Positions 1 through 12,630 of a stretch of 64,000 bases of DNA are shown here, piece by piece. The stretch is from Juglans regia (lineage: Eukaryota; Streptophyta; Magnoliopsida; Fagales; Juglandaceae). A model generated the notes under the pieces. The model saw only the letters and a program-made list of their open reading frames with translations, did no database searches and was not told where the DNA came from. The translations under genes were made by a program, and so were the position numbers. Every line of letters begins with the position of its first letter. The stretch's first letter is position 1. Where the stretch lies: NCBI RefSeq assembly GCF_001411555.2, contig NC_049904.1, positions 20,597,370-20,661,369 of the forward strand, written 5' to 3'.

Positions 1-537
1 CCAAAGATGCCAACTTACAAGCTATGGAAGGTGGCAAAGGAATTGATGGGACGGGCCGATCTGACGCAGCTTGGTTGCACCCACTATTGGGAAATTGAAC
101 TTAGCGAAGTGGGAAGAGTGGAAGAGCCATTGATCTTCTGACACAAGAGCATGAATGGATGGTCGATGGGAAATTCAAGGTAAAAGCAATCATGAAGCCA
201 TACGTTGCATGAATGGGGCCATCGTAGAGGCACGGCGCATCAAAGACACTAGCAAAAGGAATAGTAAAACCAGGACGTGAGCCCCACAAGTGCAGGTATG
301 ATATGTTTCCCCCCGACTACCAGTATAAATAGCAATCTCCAAGTACGATGAATCTCTCTACACTCTCAGTCATTATTTACAAACTTCCAAGAAATCATTC
401 ACTAACTTAAGCATCAGAGACTCCCGGGCCTCAAGGCCACCCTCTCCTATCATCATCTTCTTTGTTTTGTAGGCATAGCTCTGAAGACCCAAGTTGCTAG
501 AACTTGACCTAAAGGCGTATGAAACACGACATTAACA
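1..537 (+). repeat. 3' part of an LTR (plant LTR retrotransposon)
   Basis: The stretch has the layout of a plant LTR promoter and end: a TATA box (TATAAATA at 324), then a C-rich transcribed leader, ending in GAAACACGACATTAACA near 537. Plant Ty3/gypsy LTRs often end in a similar ACGACATTAACA. The left part (1-300) may be the U3 region and has no convincing reading frame on either strand. The left end lies outside the window and no primer-binding site or target duplication can be recognised, so a solo or truncated LTR is most likely. Family assignment is inference. Confidence 0.5.
324..331 (+). promoter_or_regulatory. TATA box of the partial LTR
   Basis: TATAAATA stands about 35 bases upstream of a C/T-rich leader with CTCTACACTCTCAG, the usual arrangement of a plant LTR promoter. 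No transcript start can be proven from sequence alone. Confidence 0.45.
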
Positions 538-2196
538 ATATGTTTCTTTTTTAAAAAAGTAAAGTCTATTATTAAAAAATAGATTTTTCTTATAAATCTT
601 ATATTTACTCATTTTTTTAAGAGGAATACGCACCCTTTATGCACTTTATGACTGCAAATATAATATCTAAGCTCAAAATGAAATCCGCGTTTAAATACTC
701 CCAAGTCGTATATAGGTTACCTGCTTGAGAAATCAAGCAAATTAAGGGTTCTCGACACATGGAAAAATCAGTTGCCATCAAATGTTTTTCGAAGGCCCAT
801 GGTAGAATAGCTAGTATAATAATTAAAGAAACGATTTTCAGGAGCGGCTTTACCATAAAGGATTAATATATACAAGACATTCATCTCACTCTAATTCAAT
901 TATAATGATGTTGCGTTATCCATTAAATTCCCCGTTGAATATTAAGGGTAAAGTCAAAAAACTAGTGCCCAACATTTGATCAAGAAATCTACAATTTCTT
1001 CCTTTTTTTTTCTTCAACCTCTTCTCCAATCCGATGCAAGATACAACTGATATGGATAGCGGGGAAGGGAGAGAAAGAAGTTTTAAACATTTCATTCTAC
1101 TAAACGATTTAATATGTATAAATCACCGAAACTTGGAAGAAAAAAATAGCAACACGAATACTAAAAGCTGGAGACGAGAGTTCTGGCTTAAGACAAAATC
1201 GGCGTAAATACATTTGGCTCAAGATCTATCATTATCATTAGTGAGTGACTACTTGCAAGGCTGGCCTTATTCCAAGCATCATCTCAAAAATTAGTGAGTT
1301 AGCAATTCTTGGACCTGTCCCATTAAACTGATCTTTATGGGAATATTCAAAAGCCCTCAACTATTTGGATTTTTCATTTAACGATGAGAATTTGATTGTG
1401 GTGCAGCTTTGCTGCAAGTCCTTTTAGAAAGACAGCTTCAGCTGTATTCGAGTTAACCTAACTTGGCAGCTTATTATTGGGTTTTATTTCATATATTCAT
1501 AAATTATTATTTTTTTTAAAACGAAATTGAACTTATTTTTCATCATGAATTGTTTAGTTTATTTATTCATTTTTAGAGGATATACATTTCATTATTGAAA
1601 TTATATATATTTTCTCCAATTTTGATTATTAGCGAGTTACATCATTTAATTAATGGGTTAGATAAACTATATATATATTTTTTTACTTGTGACAATTAAA
1701 CCATTTATAACTTTTTAATTATCACAAGTTTTAACCAACTATAGCTAGATTACATAATTAAATTGTTACATATCTACATCAATGAATAAATTAAGATTTA
1801 AATCATGACATATTTCACATTGAAACATTATTTTTTCATTATCTTTTCAAATATTTAATGAAAAGTAAGTGAAAAGTAATGATAAAATAATGAATAATAG
1901 TGGAACACAGAACACTCCACTACCCAAATGGTGCCTTAGAATCTTGGTGGATTATATACTAATTATGATAAGATATAGAAAAAAATATATATTATATTTC
2001 GATAAATGATAAAACAAACCAAATAGGATTGCAAATTTTGATTTATGTCCTTGATCTTCTTCTTAATGAAATGATGTGAAATAAGAAATGAATTGGAAAT
2101 TCAAAGAAAATAGAAACAATCTCCCATGCATGTAGCAGTAATTACTCGTATAAATACATGCATTTGGTGGATGTCCATGTAGATTCTATCATTGTG
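538..2196. other. AT-rich noncoding stretch, nothing recognised
   Basis: About 1.65 kb of AT-rich sequence with many homopolymer runs. The short reading frames here show no domain or motif. I see no LTR ends, terminal inverted repeats or tandem repeats. Confidence 0.5.
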
Positions 2197-2746
2197 TGTT
2201 GGGTTAAATGTGAAGCCTTGTTTGTGCGCAGAAAAAGCACAAGCAGAGAATTTGCTCGTCTGACTCTTGAGCGAAGATCAAGCCGTGAGTTCACTCGATA
2301 GGAATTCGACACACCATTCGAGCAAAGCACTAACCCTAGTATTCATTCGACCTCCGCTCAACATACTACTTGAGCCAACGCTCGATTGTAGTTCGCTCGC
2401 AGTGTGCTTGACATAGTGCTCGAGTAAAGGATGGACGGCTCTCAACACACCGCTCAAGCGAAGAACCTAAAATTCAAACCTAACTTTCTTCTTTCGATTC
2501 AAATGGACAAAGGAGCTTCTCTCGTCTAGAGCTCAAAATATTGTGAAAGATGAGAAGAATAGAAGAGAAAACTAGAAGAGAAAAGGATGATGTAGAGAGG
2601 GGGAGAACCAAAGGTCCCCATGGGACTCTTCATAAATATGAGTGTGTACTACACAGAAAATCAAAATTAGTAGTATATAATATTAACCATCTGAATAGCC
2701 AAGTTTATCTTGAATATGCTTGCTACGTCTCTTTAGTTTTGTAACA
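2197..2746 (+). repeat. LTR of a copia-type element
   Basis: The segment starts TGTTGGGTTAAATG and ends TTTTGTAACA, and is followed at once by TGTTATCAACATGAGCTC, which resembles the TGGTATCAGAGC initiator-Met primer-binding site of copia elements. Inside are repeated TCGAGC/GAGCGA motifs (GCTCGTC, GAGCGAAG, GCTCGAT), typical of a U3 region. A protease-region fragment of a copia polyprotein follows, so this is the 5' LTR. I found no 3' LTR partner in the window. The left boundary is inferred from the TG start only; no target duplication was identified. Confidence 0.55.
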
Positions 2747-2764
2747 TGTTATCAACATGAGCTC
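2747..2764 (+). other. primer-binding-site-like sequence of the copia fragment
   Basis: TGTTATCAACATGAGCTC directly abuts the LTR end. It matches the tRNA-iMet type site of plant copia elements only in part (TGGTATCAGAGC is usual), so the site is either diverged or a variant. Confidence 0.4.
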
Positions 2765-2832
2765 TAGCCAATTGTAGTGTTCTTTGGATCTTGGACAAGA
2801 TATTTGCATAATGTTTCCTGAACCACTGAGAC

Positions 2833-3101
2833 ATGAATTCTATTGATGCATTGACCAATTTCAAGATGATTGGTGAAGATATGTGTCTAGCAGACAGTTG
2901 TACAATACACACAATTTTTAAGGATAAGAAATATTTTCAATATTTGACATTATAGAGGGCCAACATAAATACAATATCTGGGTCATCAAACCTAATCGAA
3001 AGCTCTGGAAGAGCCGACATCATGTTGCCAAAAGAATAAAAATTTTGTATTGATTATGCTTTGTATTCTTCGAAGTTTAGAAGAAATTTACTGAGTATTA
3101 A
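2833..3101 (+). pseudogene. copia polyprotein fragment (protease region), broken
   Basis: One frame from an ATG at 2833 reads through a copia-type pol segment: the protease motif around ADSCTIHTIFKDKKYF, then NTISGSSNLIESSGRADI and a FRRNLLS block. The usual protease core is (D)SGCTTHT; here it reads DSCTIHT with the glycine missing. Two in-frame stops occur, TAG at 2953 and TAA at 3037. The gag region that should lie between the primer site and the protease is absent, so this is an internally deleted copy attached to its 5' LTR. Similarity ends near 3101. The family call rests on recognised motifs, not a search. Confidence 0.65.
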
Positions 3102-3112
3102 TCTCTTTCCTT

Positions 3113-6100
3113 TTCTAGACCCATTTTTCTCTCCTAATCGTAATTTCAGGATGATGGAATCTCTTCAAATACAAGCGATGTCTTCCTTGTTCTTCCTCTC
3201 ACTGCAATAACACTACTATATACTTCCAATACCTCAACCAATATACACTAGGAGTGCTACTACGTACAGTCTCTTGCAGTCCTACATACGTGTGCATGTG
3301 TTTTCATGCGAATGACCAAAATGCCCTTAATTCCTATTTGAAAAACAAAACAATGAGAAAGGAAAAGAGGTCTAAAAAATTTCCCTCTCTTCAATTTGTT
3401 CTCTACTGCCCATCGACGGCCTCTTACACCATCAATGGAGTCGCAGTGGTCATGTCCCCCACTGCCAATCGCGAGCCTTCTCCACTATCGATGGAGTCGC
3501 AGTGTTCATTGAAAATGTTATTTTTATGTGATTTTTATCATTATTTTATTTATGAAAAATATCATTTTCCCTTCAATACTATTGATTTTATTTTATTTCT
3601 ACATATTTTTATTTATTTTCTTTGATTTGAAGGAATGAGAAGATTTAGTGAAAATGAGAGCATTTTAGTACAAAATATGAGACTACAGATCCAGACCGAT
3701 GAGAGACAGCGAGATCTGAATAGAGCCGATGAGATTTGGGCCAGGAGCATTGTCCCATGAGCAGCAAAGAGATTTCTGCCCAAAAGTGAGATGACTTAAC
3801 TCTCGGAAGGTGAGGAGCCTTGTATCGCGAGAAGCAAAGAGAATAATAGTTCCTCTAAGTAGGTGAGGAGACCCAATGGCAATCAGAATAGGCGAGCAAC
3901 TTTACTACTCAGTAAGTTGGCGAGATGAATCTTTCATCTCGGTCAAGAGTATTTCCACTCGGTAGGTGAGAAGAGGGCCATGTGGTCTTTGTTACCTCCA
4001 CGCCCATTCATTTGTGACCTCCACGCCTGCTATTTTATTCAGCGCATACAACATCTACCTGATGGGATCTTCCTGAGTTCCACAATCAATTTATTGACTA
4101 CCAAATCCTCTCGATCTTCACAAATCATGCAACATATCACTGAATCTTCCATTTTAGATAATTATGATATTCTTGGCACACTTTCATTTTATATTAACGT
4201 CTATCTTTAGAAACTATTTTCCAGATTTTTAGGTTAGAATATAGCCGCATTTATTTTTTTCCGGGTTTGAGTTTTGACATCTATGTAATCTCATCTTATG
4301 AGATGAATAGGGAGGCTTGGTTCATAATCTAAGTTTTAGTTTTGAGTTTTAGAGAGTCTGAGTAGGTTTCGAGAGTTTAGAGTTTATTATTTGAATTTCT
4401 TTCAAGGAAGCAGATTTGGGGGAGCAGAGGCGAGAGCTGCATGTTTCATCAACTGACTCCAACGAAGAACACCAGTTTTATTCTTTTTCTTTTTAATTTC
4501 ATTATAAACTAATTTTATTTTCTAGAGCTTTGATGTAGCCAAGCATTGAACACACAGTTTATATTCAAAGTCATTTTATTTTCAATATTTATATGATTGA
4601 GTGTTTACTCCTTGTTCTTAATGCTTAAAATTTTCTAGTTAACTATTGTTCGATCTTTTGGATTGTAATGAGACCGAGAGGTAATTTGTGATTAAAACTC
4701 TAGGATTAAACATCATTAGTTGAGTGAAAGTAGGGATGCTTTACCGTGACTAGTGTGATTTTCAAGAAAAATCCAAAGAACTTAACGAGTCTCTAATTAA
4801 TTAAATTCAAATAGAGATATGGAGTTATTAGTTGGAAATATTTTTGGTATTGTTTGAGAGAAAATATTGAATAGTTAAGGGATTTTTATCATCAACTTGG
4901 GATAATTAGGATTCTATAACAAGGAAGAATAAATTGTGTGAGATTTGTTAGGTGAAGTCAAGCACTCTAGATCTATTTTTATTATTTTTAAAAGTTTAAT
5001 TTTAATGTTCTTTTTTTCAGTTTAATTTAGATAAACCATTGTTCAAATTTCGATTTTCCAAATAGTAATTAATTTAGTCAATTTTAATACTCAATAGATT
5101 AACTATTCCTTGTGGGTTCAATAATTGTTTTCTTTAAAACACTTTAATACTTGTTATGATTCTATGTACTTGTAGATTATATTTTTATGCAAACATTTGT
5201 GTCCTCCACTGCCCATCTTCCATGAAAAGATGAGAAGAAAGAAATCAACACCAAGTGTTACTTCTTATTGAAGTCTCTACATTTGTTAGAGACATCACAT
5301 AACACGTACACTAAAAATATGCTTGTAGTTATCCCGATATTTTAGGCATTTGGATCTTTCTGGATGAATGTCTTGTAGGCATAAATCAGATGAGACTCAC
5401 ATTATTTTTGGTCCCCCATAGGTGTTTTGGATTTTGGTTCCAAAGGTATAAATCTTTATTTTTTCTTGTAATTTTTGTTGAGTTGCCCAAAAGTGTTTGG
5501 GGTCTACATGTTGTTGTAGTGGAAAAGTAGTTTCTAAATAATAATCAATATGTTTTCTCATTATATTTTGGTATCAATTTTATTAAAAAAAACCTATAAT
5601 TTGTAAAACATAGGTCTTTTCTGTACCAAAACTTTTACCTAGTTATTTTTTTTTAATTTCCTGTTGAGCTTAAATATATCAAGATGGTTCATTGGTCCAT
5701 TCTTGATGTTGTTTTGTACTTTAAATGGGTATTCTTGGTGTACAACTCGATGGAGAAAGGGGAAGAAAGCACATCTGCAAGACCTACCAACACTGTTGCA
5801 ATGCTTGCCCACACTGCTGCAATGCCTATGAACACTGCAACAACGCCTGACAACACTGTTGCATTCACTCAGGCATTCTTGTCTTACTTGAAAGCCATGT
5901 TTTTGGTTTGATTTGTAATTTTGTTATAAATCATTACTCGATATTATTTCAAGAAATATCAAGACCATTATATCCAGATTGGTCAACGTATAACTATATT
6001 CATGGATACCATGGGACAATGCCACCTAAATCTTTTTCACCTTTTGCACCGTGTCCAAATGCCAACCCTTTTTTATGCAGAAATGACATGATAAATTTAA

Positions 6101-6167
6101 TTTTCCAGGTGGTTATGTTCCAAGCAAGGAATTTCTCGAGGTTACATTTATGATTTGATATTGTAAC
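3113..6167. other. noncoding stretch, no gene recognised
   Basis: About 3 kb, mostly AT-rich. Between 3660 and 3990 there are several short repeats of the type GGTGAGGAG / GGCGAGATG / CTCGGTAGGTGAGAAG; 4240-5160 has long T-rich runs and resembles retrotransposon or intron sequence. Reading frames of 75-123 codons at 3254-3625, 3980-4210 and 5684-5911 show no domain. The 5684-6150 part, with repeated Asn-Thr-(Ala/Val) triplets, might be an upstream exon of the following FAR1-related pseudogene, but I cannot support that. Confidence 0.45.
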
Positions 6168-7905
6168 TTGCAAGAATCCGACGCCAATTGGACCACAAAT
6201 TCCATATCTAGGATGTTCAAGTACTTCTTCTGAAAGCAGTACTTATCCGGATACCCTAAATGTGAGAGATGATGAGGAAGTACCTGATGGGGTTTTAGCA
6301 CCAAAGCCGGGGAATGATGATGATGATGCAGTTTTAGAGCCAACGCTTGGGAATGATGATGATGGGGTTTTAGAGCCAACGCCAAGAATTTTTTTTTAAA
6401 AGTGAAGAACTCATTGACTACTATAAGCAATATGAGAATCAGATTGGATTCGGCATAATGACCCAAAAAAGTAAAATGGACGATGATGAGAGTGTTAGAT
6501 ATATAACACTTGGTTGTTCTCATGGTAGTAAGGCAAGGAACCATACTACCAACCTTTCTAAACCGCGCCCGACACCTTAGACTAATGCAGTTTTGTAAGG
6601 TGAAGATTAACGCAATCTTGGTTGGTGATGTCTTGCACATAACTAGTAGTCAAAAAGCACATAACCATGAGCTAAGTCCACGAAATGTAAGATTATTTAG
6701 ATGTAATTGAGCTATTGATGATTCAGTAAAGAGGAAAATAGACATTAATGACAAGGCATGCATAAGTATGACCAAAAGTTTAAACACATTGGCTATTGAG
6801 GCTAGTGGATTTGAGAATCTTCAATTTATTGAGAAAGATGCACGGAATAATATTGACAAAACCAAATACCTTAGACTTGGCAAAGGAGCTGTTGATACAC
6901 TTTGTGGGTATTTTGTGATAATGCAGTATAAGAATGATGGGTTTTACTCATTGATGGACTTGGATGACGTTGGATGATTACATAATTTATTTTGGGATGC
7001 ATGTAGCAGAGCAACATATGGGTATTTTGGGAGATGTTGTTACATTTTATACAACCTACTTAACAAATAGATATGGCATGTCATTCACCCCTTTTGTCGG
7101 TGATAACCACCATGGACAATCAATAATTTTGGGATTAGTATGATATCGAGTGAAAATACTAAAACCTTTGTCTGGTTATTTGAGACTTCGTTGAAATGCA
7201 TGGATGGTAGAGCTCCAAAAGTTATCATCACCGATCAAGGCAGTGCCATGAAAAATGTTATTGTAATAGTTTTTCCAAACACCCAACACAGATACAGTTT
7301 GTGGCACATAATGTGAAAACTGACAAAGAAGTTGGTTCACATTCTAAATACAATTGTGGTTTGAAGAATGCACTGCACAATTGTGTTTACGATTGTCAGA
7401 CTTCTAACAAGTTTAAGCAATCTTGAGAGGTGTTTCTTGATACTTAAAATTTACACGAGAATATATGGCTTCAAAGTCTCTATAACGAGTGACTGTATTG
7501 GGTTCTTGTATACTTGAAAGCTATATTCTAGGCTGGGATGAGTACAACTCAAACAAGTGAGAGCATGAATGCCCTTTTTTATGGATTTGTACATTCAGGG
7601 ACTACGTTAAAGAATTCAATGATCAGTTTGACAATGTACTGAGGAATAAAGTAGAAAATGAGATGGTAGCGAATTTCCACTCATTCAACTTGAGTGGTGA
7701 TTACAACATATTAAGTTAAGGACCAGAGACAAGTTGAAGACTGCATCAAACGAGTTACTTTGCAGGAATTCTTCAATGAAGATGAGTGCAAGATGAAGTG
7801 CATGTGTGGACTATTTGAGATGAGAGGAATTATTTCAATTTTCGTCGCAAGGGATGTTCGAGTGTTGGCAGAAAAGTACATTATGGACAGATGGAGGTGG
7901 AGATT
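6168..7905 (+). pseudogene. FAR1-related (FRS) protein pseudogene
   Basis: FRS proteins are plant transcription regulators derived from a Mutator-like transposase. The domains appear in family order over several frames. An acidic N-terminal tract with a repeated EPT(P/L)GNDDD unit lies at 6281-6390. A FAR1 DNA-binding start (EELIDYYKQYENQIGFGIMT) is at about 6400. Linker blocks EKDARNNIDKTKYLRLGKGA and NDGFYSLMDLDDVG lie at 6768-6977. MULE transposase blocks TNRYGMSFTPFVGDNHHGQS (from ~7060) and APKVIITDQGSAMKN (~7212) follow. The SWIM zinc-finger neighbourhood CMCGLFEMRGI is near 7800. Frameshifts and stops are frequent. The first acidic residue of the transposase triad, normally Asp in FDTTY, is Tyr (TAT at 7048-7050). 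A Mutator transposon remnant is the alternative, but no terminal inverted repeats were seen. Confidence 0.8.
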
Positions 7906-8939
7906 TATCTGGGCTTGGGCTAGGGATTGCTAGATGGTGGGCATTGGTGGATTTATCTGGGTCTATCGCTTTTGTCCAAAGTGGAAACCCTTCTGAAAAA
8001 AATCAAAACACCTTCAACGTTGTCAGTTAGGATGTTGGGGCTCTAGAGTTGTCACTCTAGAAATGTATCCATGTCAAGTCTAACTTACACTTAGAAGATA
8101 TTAATTACATACTTGAACTTATATAGTTATTAACTTTGGCCAATTGAAATTGATCTCTTTATTTGGTTTTTTGTCTCCTAAGCATATGTAAGTGAGAGGA
8201 TGATAGACAATACCACATTATTCTTAAAAAAAGAGTTGATCTAATGGTTGATAGACAGTACCACATTAATACAACCAAATAAAAATGGGATAGAAGTGTG
8301 GTGTATGTATACATATATGTAGATATATATAGTGTGTTGTATAAGCATTTCAGTTTTTTAGTACACTATAAGATACATCTAGAAGGAGCAGGGTGATTTT
8401 AAAAAAATGTATTAAGTTCAAGAAAATGTGGCGGTAAATACTGTGGAAATGCTGTATTATTGTTGAAATGGGTCCATTTTGCAAAGTTGTTTGTAGAGAA
8501 ATTTCTATTTTGGAATAAAGTTATGGCGAACAGAGAATTGCATCTCAAATATTTTCTACAATTTGAATCGAAACAGATATAGTTTGTGAACCATACTATA
8601 TATAATGCTGAAAATCATATTACTCAAGAGTACTAGTATTCAAAATGTTGCCATAAGCTACATATAATTGTCTATTCTTTTCAAAGTTTTTTTAAAAAAA
8701 AAATTGAGTCATAAACTTACAAAAAAATCTTGTTCTAGTCTTGACAACTTGTGCGTGCAGTGTGGTCCTTAATTAGATGAAGATAAGGTAGTTGATCACA
8801 TGCCAGTGGGGGTGGTGTGAGAGCCCAGAGTAATATACATGAAGGCATTAACTTTGTCATATCCATTTTTGAACATTCATAAGGACTAGTACTTATTTCA
8901 ATACCCTTGATTTTTCCCATTAAAAAAAAAAAATACCCC
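7906..8939. other. AT-rich intergenic stretch, nothing recognised
   Basis: About 1 kb between the end of the FRS pseudogene and the poly-T that marks the LINE tail. Near-identical ATAGACA(A/G)TACCACATTA segments at about 8204 and 8249 form a short direct repeat. No coding, RNA or mobile-element signature was found. Confidence 0.45.
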
Positions 8940-8984
8940 TTTTTTTTTTAAATAAACCTCAATACTTCATTAATCAAACTTTAA

Positions 8985-9832
8985 ACATTACAAGGTTTGT
9001 CTTTTTCCAGACAATTTACAATGAAATCTAGAATTTCTTTAATCCATATCTTAGCTTCTACTAACTTCAAAGCTTCTTTAGCTAGTGTATGAGCCACTGT
9101 ATTTTTTTTCTCTATATGCAAAATGTAAAGACCAATTTGGTCTATTTTTGAAAACTAAACTTATATCTTCAACTAAAGATCCAACATTGGACAAATCCTC
9201 CTCCTCACTGTTGACAAGTATAACAATTGCCTTGCCATCTCCTTCAAATATAGCCATTTCAATGTTTAAATCATTACATAACTCCAAAGCCTTCTAGAGT
9301 GCATGACATTCTGCCACTGTTGTTTCGTTTCTGTACATACTTCCTCTGGTCACAAAACAGCCACCATTACCTCTCGCTCATAATCTCTAATCATAATTCC
9401 CACTACCATACTCTTTCTCTTCAAATCTAATGATGCATCTCAGTTGACCTTAATGAAATCAGCCTCTGGCTTCTACCACTTTTGTCTGTTACTTGTTGCA
9501 TTTGATAGATGGTCATCCTTCCTCTATAGCCTTTTTGAATTCATATACTCTTCATGCCCTTCTTTTGAGATATGAGTATTCTTCTAGGACAAGAGAGTCT
9601 CTCCTAAAAAACACTTTCATTCCTCCTTAACCACACTTTCCTGAATAGAACTGCCATCACTTCAAGCTGGGATATATTCTATCTTGCCATCAACTTCTCC
9701 CACAGCTGCATAAAATCTACCTCCTTACAACTCCATTTTTGAACTGTACTCCTCTCATCAACCAAAATATCGTTTGCTGCTGTGCACTCCCAGAGAGCAT
9801 GCATGACTCACTCCTCTTCTGCATAATAGATG
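8985..9832 (-). pseudogene. LINE ORF2 C-terminus: zinc-knuckle and RNase H domains
   Basis: The best frame (9287 down to about 8985) carries the end of an RNase H domain: IEMAIFEGDGKAIVILVNS, with the Asp of EGD, then NRPNWSLHFAYREKNTVAH(T)LAKEAL and a stop at about 8985. Upstream (9300-9480) are degraded RNase H strands with stops. The zf-RVT block follows, where VMHALWEC is readable near 9800. The fragment begins exactly where the solo LTR inserted and continues at 13566 on the other side. It would bind or cleave RNA-DNA hybrids during target-primed reverse transcription in an active element; this copy cannot be expressed. Confidence 0.75.
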
Positions 9833-11319
9833 TGGCGCCCCCAACCTCCGGTTGGGATTGGATGGTGACTGAGGCACCGCGACATATAACACAAGGCTAC
9901 ACACCCCTCGTACATGATAGATAATATGCTATGCACCTAAATACACTAGCAATATGCAATAACGATGCAACAAAAAAAGTAATAAATTTCGGATAACTAA
10001 GCAATGCGATAAGCAATTGCAAAGCACATGGCATCATAAACTAGTATCATAACCCAAAACATTGTCCCAAAACATATACATAGGCCTTAAAGGCAAAATA
10101 CCCCAAAAAACGTGAAGCATAATTTTAAAGTTCCCAAAACACGAGATTCCCACAAAAGAAACATAAGTCCTCACAAGTTGACCATAAATGTTGTTGCCTT
10201 CTTTTTTTTTTCACAAAATATTTAAACTCCCGTACTCTTCATAACCATCGTCCCATCGGGAGATAGACACCAAAAGATTCCATGGGATTGCCAAGGCTCG
10301 GGTGGTAATAGACCTAAATCCTTTGCTACTGCCTTCATGTCAGCCAAAGCCTTGGGGGCTCGCTCTAAATATGTAGACAACTAGTCCATGTTCCACCAAA
10401 ACTTCAAGTTCTTAGAAGGTTGATAGATCGTAGCGTCAATCTCTGTCTCACTAATACTATATAACTTAGCCGTTGAATTAATACATCCGCAATGTAGTCT
10501 TGACGAGCCTGAACAGTAAACTCGTCTTCTATCAGAGAACCGTCCTGGTTCATGTTTCCTAGGTATCTGGGGTACCTGTTGCAACTTCTATCATTCCAGT
10601 TAGAGAATGGTAGTGGAAACTACCACAATGAGATTTTGAAAAATCTCAGCAAGTAATCACACAACCTACCATAATTAATACAAGCATACAACAAGTATAT
10701 CATGATATGCGTGCATGGACATGTACTTGACTTATACCTTAACCAGAAATTAACTTATGCACTTGACCATTTATAAAAGACTTATAATAGAGACTTAAAC
10801 TTTCCATAAAAACTTCTTAACTTTCTCTTATTCATGTGATCTTATTTAGAACTTGCCTTATCAGAACATATCACAAGATTTTCATCAAACAATCCTTAAC
10901 ATATGAGCTCTTATACTTGTTCAGAGGGTGGACACAACACGACTCCCCTTATTGCACCGCTTGTTCCTACTAGTTATCGCACCATCAACGGTCCGTACAC
11001 CGTGATAAATACGTCATAAACAGAGAATCATATTAACTCAACCTTACTTTGTCAGGTTACATGCCTTATGCACTCACTAGCATTAGGTGCTTCCTCGCTC
11101 TGGCATTTTATAAAAAGAATCCATTCGAGACTCGTTGACTATTCTTCTTCTACCCAAGGGTTACCACTCCATTTTTAATCACTCTGGAGTAGACAGAGGA
11201 GTTCCACTAGGATATTCCCCCGCCTTAGCACTTGCGGTCGTGATAAAACTTTTTCTTTGAAAACATCCCCAAATGCTTGTGACATGAGATTTAAACATGC
11301 TTACTCATGCATGACATAT

Positions 11320-11697
11320 GACATATGAGATGTCGTGCATAAAACAACCAAGCATAACATATTCATTTCATAATATGATCACATAAACCAAGATAGATAT
11401 CAAAACATATATGTGAGACTATAAAAAATTGCTTAGGCCTAAACTTATAGGCACAAAAACATGAAGATTCATCACATAAACATGTTCCAACTTCAAGCAA
11501 ATAACATAGAAGACATATGAGATGTCGTGCATAAAACAACCAAGCATAACATATTCATTTCATAATATGAAAACCAAGATAGATATCAAAACATATACGT
11601 GAGACTATAAAAAATTGCTTAGGCCTAAACTTATAGGCACAAAAACATGAAGATTCATCACATAAACATGTTCCAACTTCAAGCAAATAACATAGAA
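11320..11697. repeat. tandem duplication, unit ~186-192 bp, in the solo LTR
   Basis: The block starting GACATATGAGATGTCGTGCA at 11320 recurs at 11512 and runs to 11697 with nearly identical sequence. The main difference is a loss of about 6-8 bases in the second copy (GATCACATAAACC against GAAAACC). The high identity points to a duplication younger than the LTR's general decay or still homogenised. Confidence 0.9.
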
Positions 11698-12619
11698 ATC
11701 AAGGCAAAGAGAAACAATGCATGAAATCATAACATTGGACTAAGATCGGAATCATTCAAGACTTGGTATGGCTGAAATATCATGATACATATTCCATCAT
11801 TCTTAAACATGTGAAAATTGAAACATATACAAATATTTCATGGCATATTCATCACAATTTCAAAGCATATAATTCTTTCCATAGATTGATATAAGATCAT
11901 ATTAATATCATCAAACAAGCAGTCATGAAATAGCAACCTAAACAAACATGGTACTGAAATGATCTACACAATCATATACAAGTGTTAACCAAGAGTAGGT
12001 TGAGTGTATGCTTACAAAATCCACGTAAAAGAATACTAGCAAGCTGTAAATCCGAACATACCATATTAGAAAGAGCATCTAAAATCCTAACTTATATTCT
12101 TGAGTGCGTATGTGTGTTTCTTGGGCATCACTTGGCCTTAACCCATTCGGCTTCTAGGTTTATTAGGTTAAAACCTTCTTCATTCCACACATAAGGTAGA
12201 ACAAAACCTAAGGTAGCCAAGAATATATGTGATGGTCAAAACATGGAGGATAAATTCCCCCTTCACCATTCGGCCTCAAGGGTTTCTCTTAGAAACCCTA
12301 GGTTATTTTCCAAGAAAATGGTAGAAAGTGTATGTTCTATTATTTCTCAAAGTCAAATGAGATTTGAATATCATTTTCGGATTGAGAAAAGATTTGTGTA
12401 AGAACTCGACTTAGGAAAAACCGAATCTTACCTCGCAAATCCTTGGGTAGCCAAAATCCTCCTCTTGCAAGGATCTTCCTCGTTTGGTTGGTGAGAAAAC
12501 ACAAGAAAATGGGAGAGGAAGCTTTCAAATGAACTCGAGAGAATTGAGCGGAGATAGTGGAAACTCATGCAAGAATCCAAAAAATGGCAAGGAAAAGCCT
12601 CCTAGGCGTGAACCCTTCT

Positions 12620-12630
12620 CCTTATATAGT
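12620..12630 (-). promoter_or_regulatory. TATA box of the solo LTR
   Basis: On the minus strand the sequence reads ACTATATAAGGAGAAGGG, a strong plant TATA box in the middle of the LTR. It is followed by TTCACGCC and a leader without long open frames. It fixes the orientation of the LTR as minus. Confidence 0.6.

Noticed and set aside
3254..3625. 123-codon plus-strand frame
   Set aside because: No recognisable domain, no coding bias, ends in a Phe/Ile/Tyr-rich stretch typical of AT-rich DNA.
6113..6640. 175-codon minus-strand frame with His-rich repeats
   Set aside because: It is antisense to the FRS pseudogene; the His repeats are the reverse of the GATGATGAT codons of the acidic tract.
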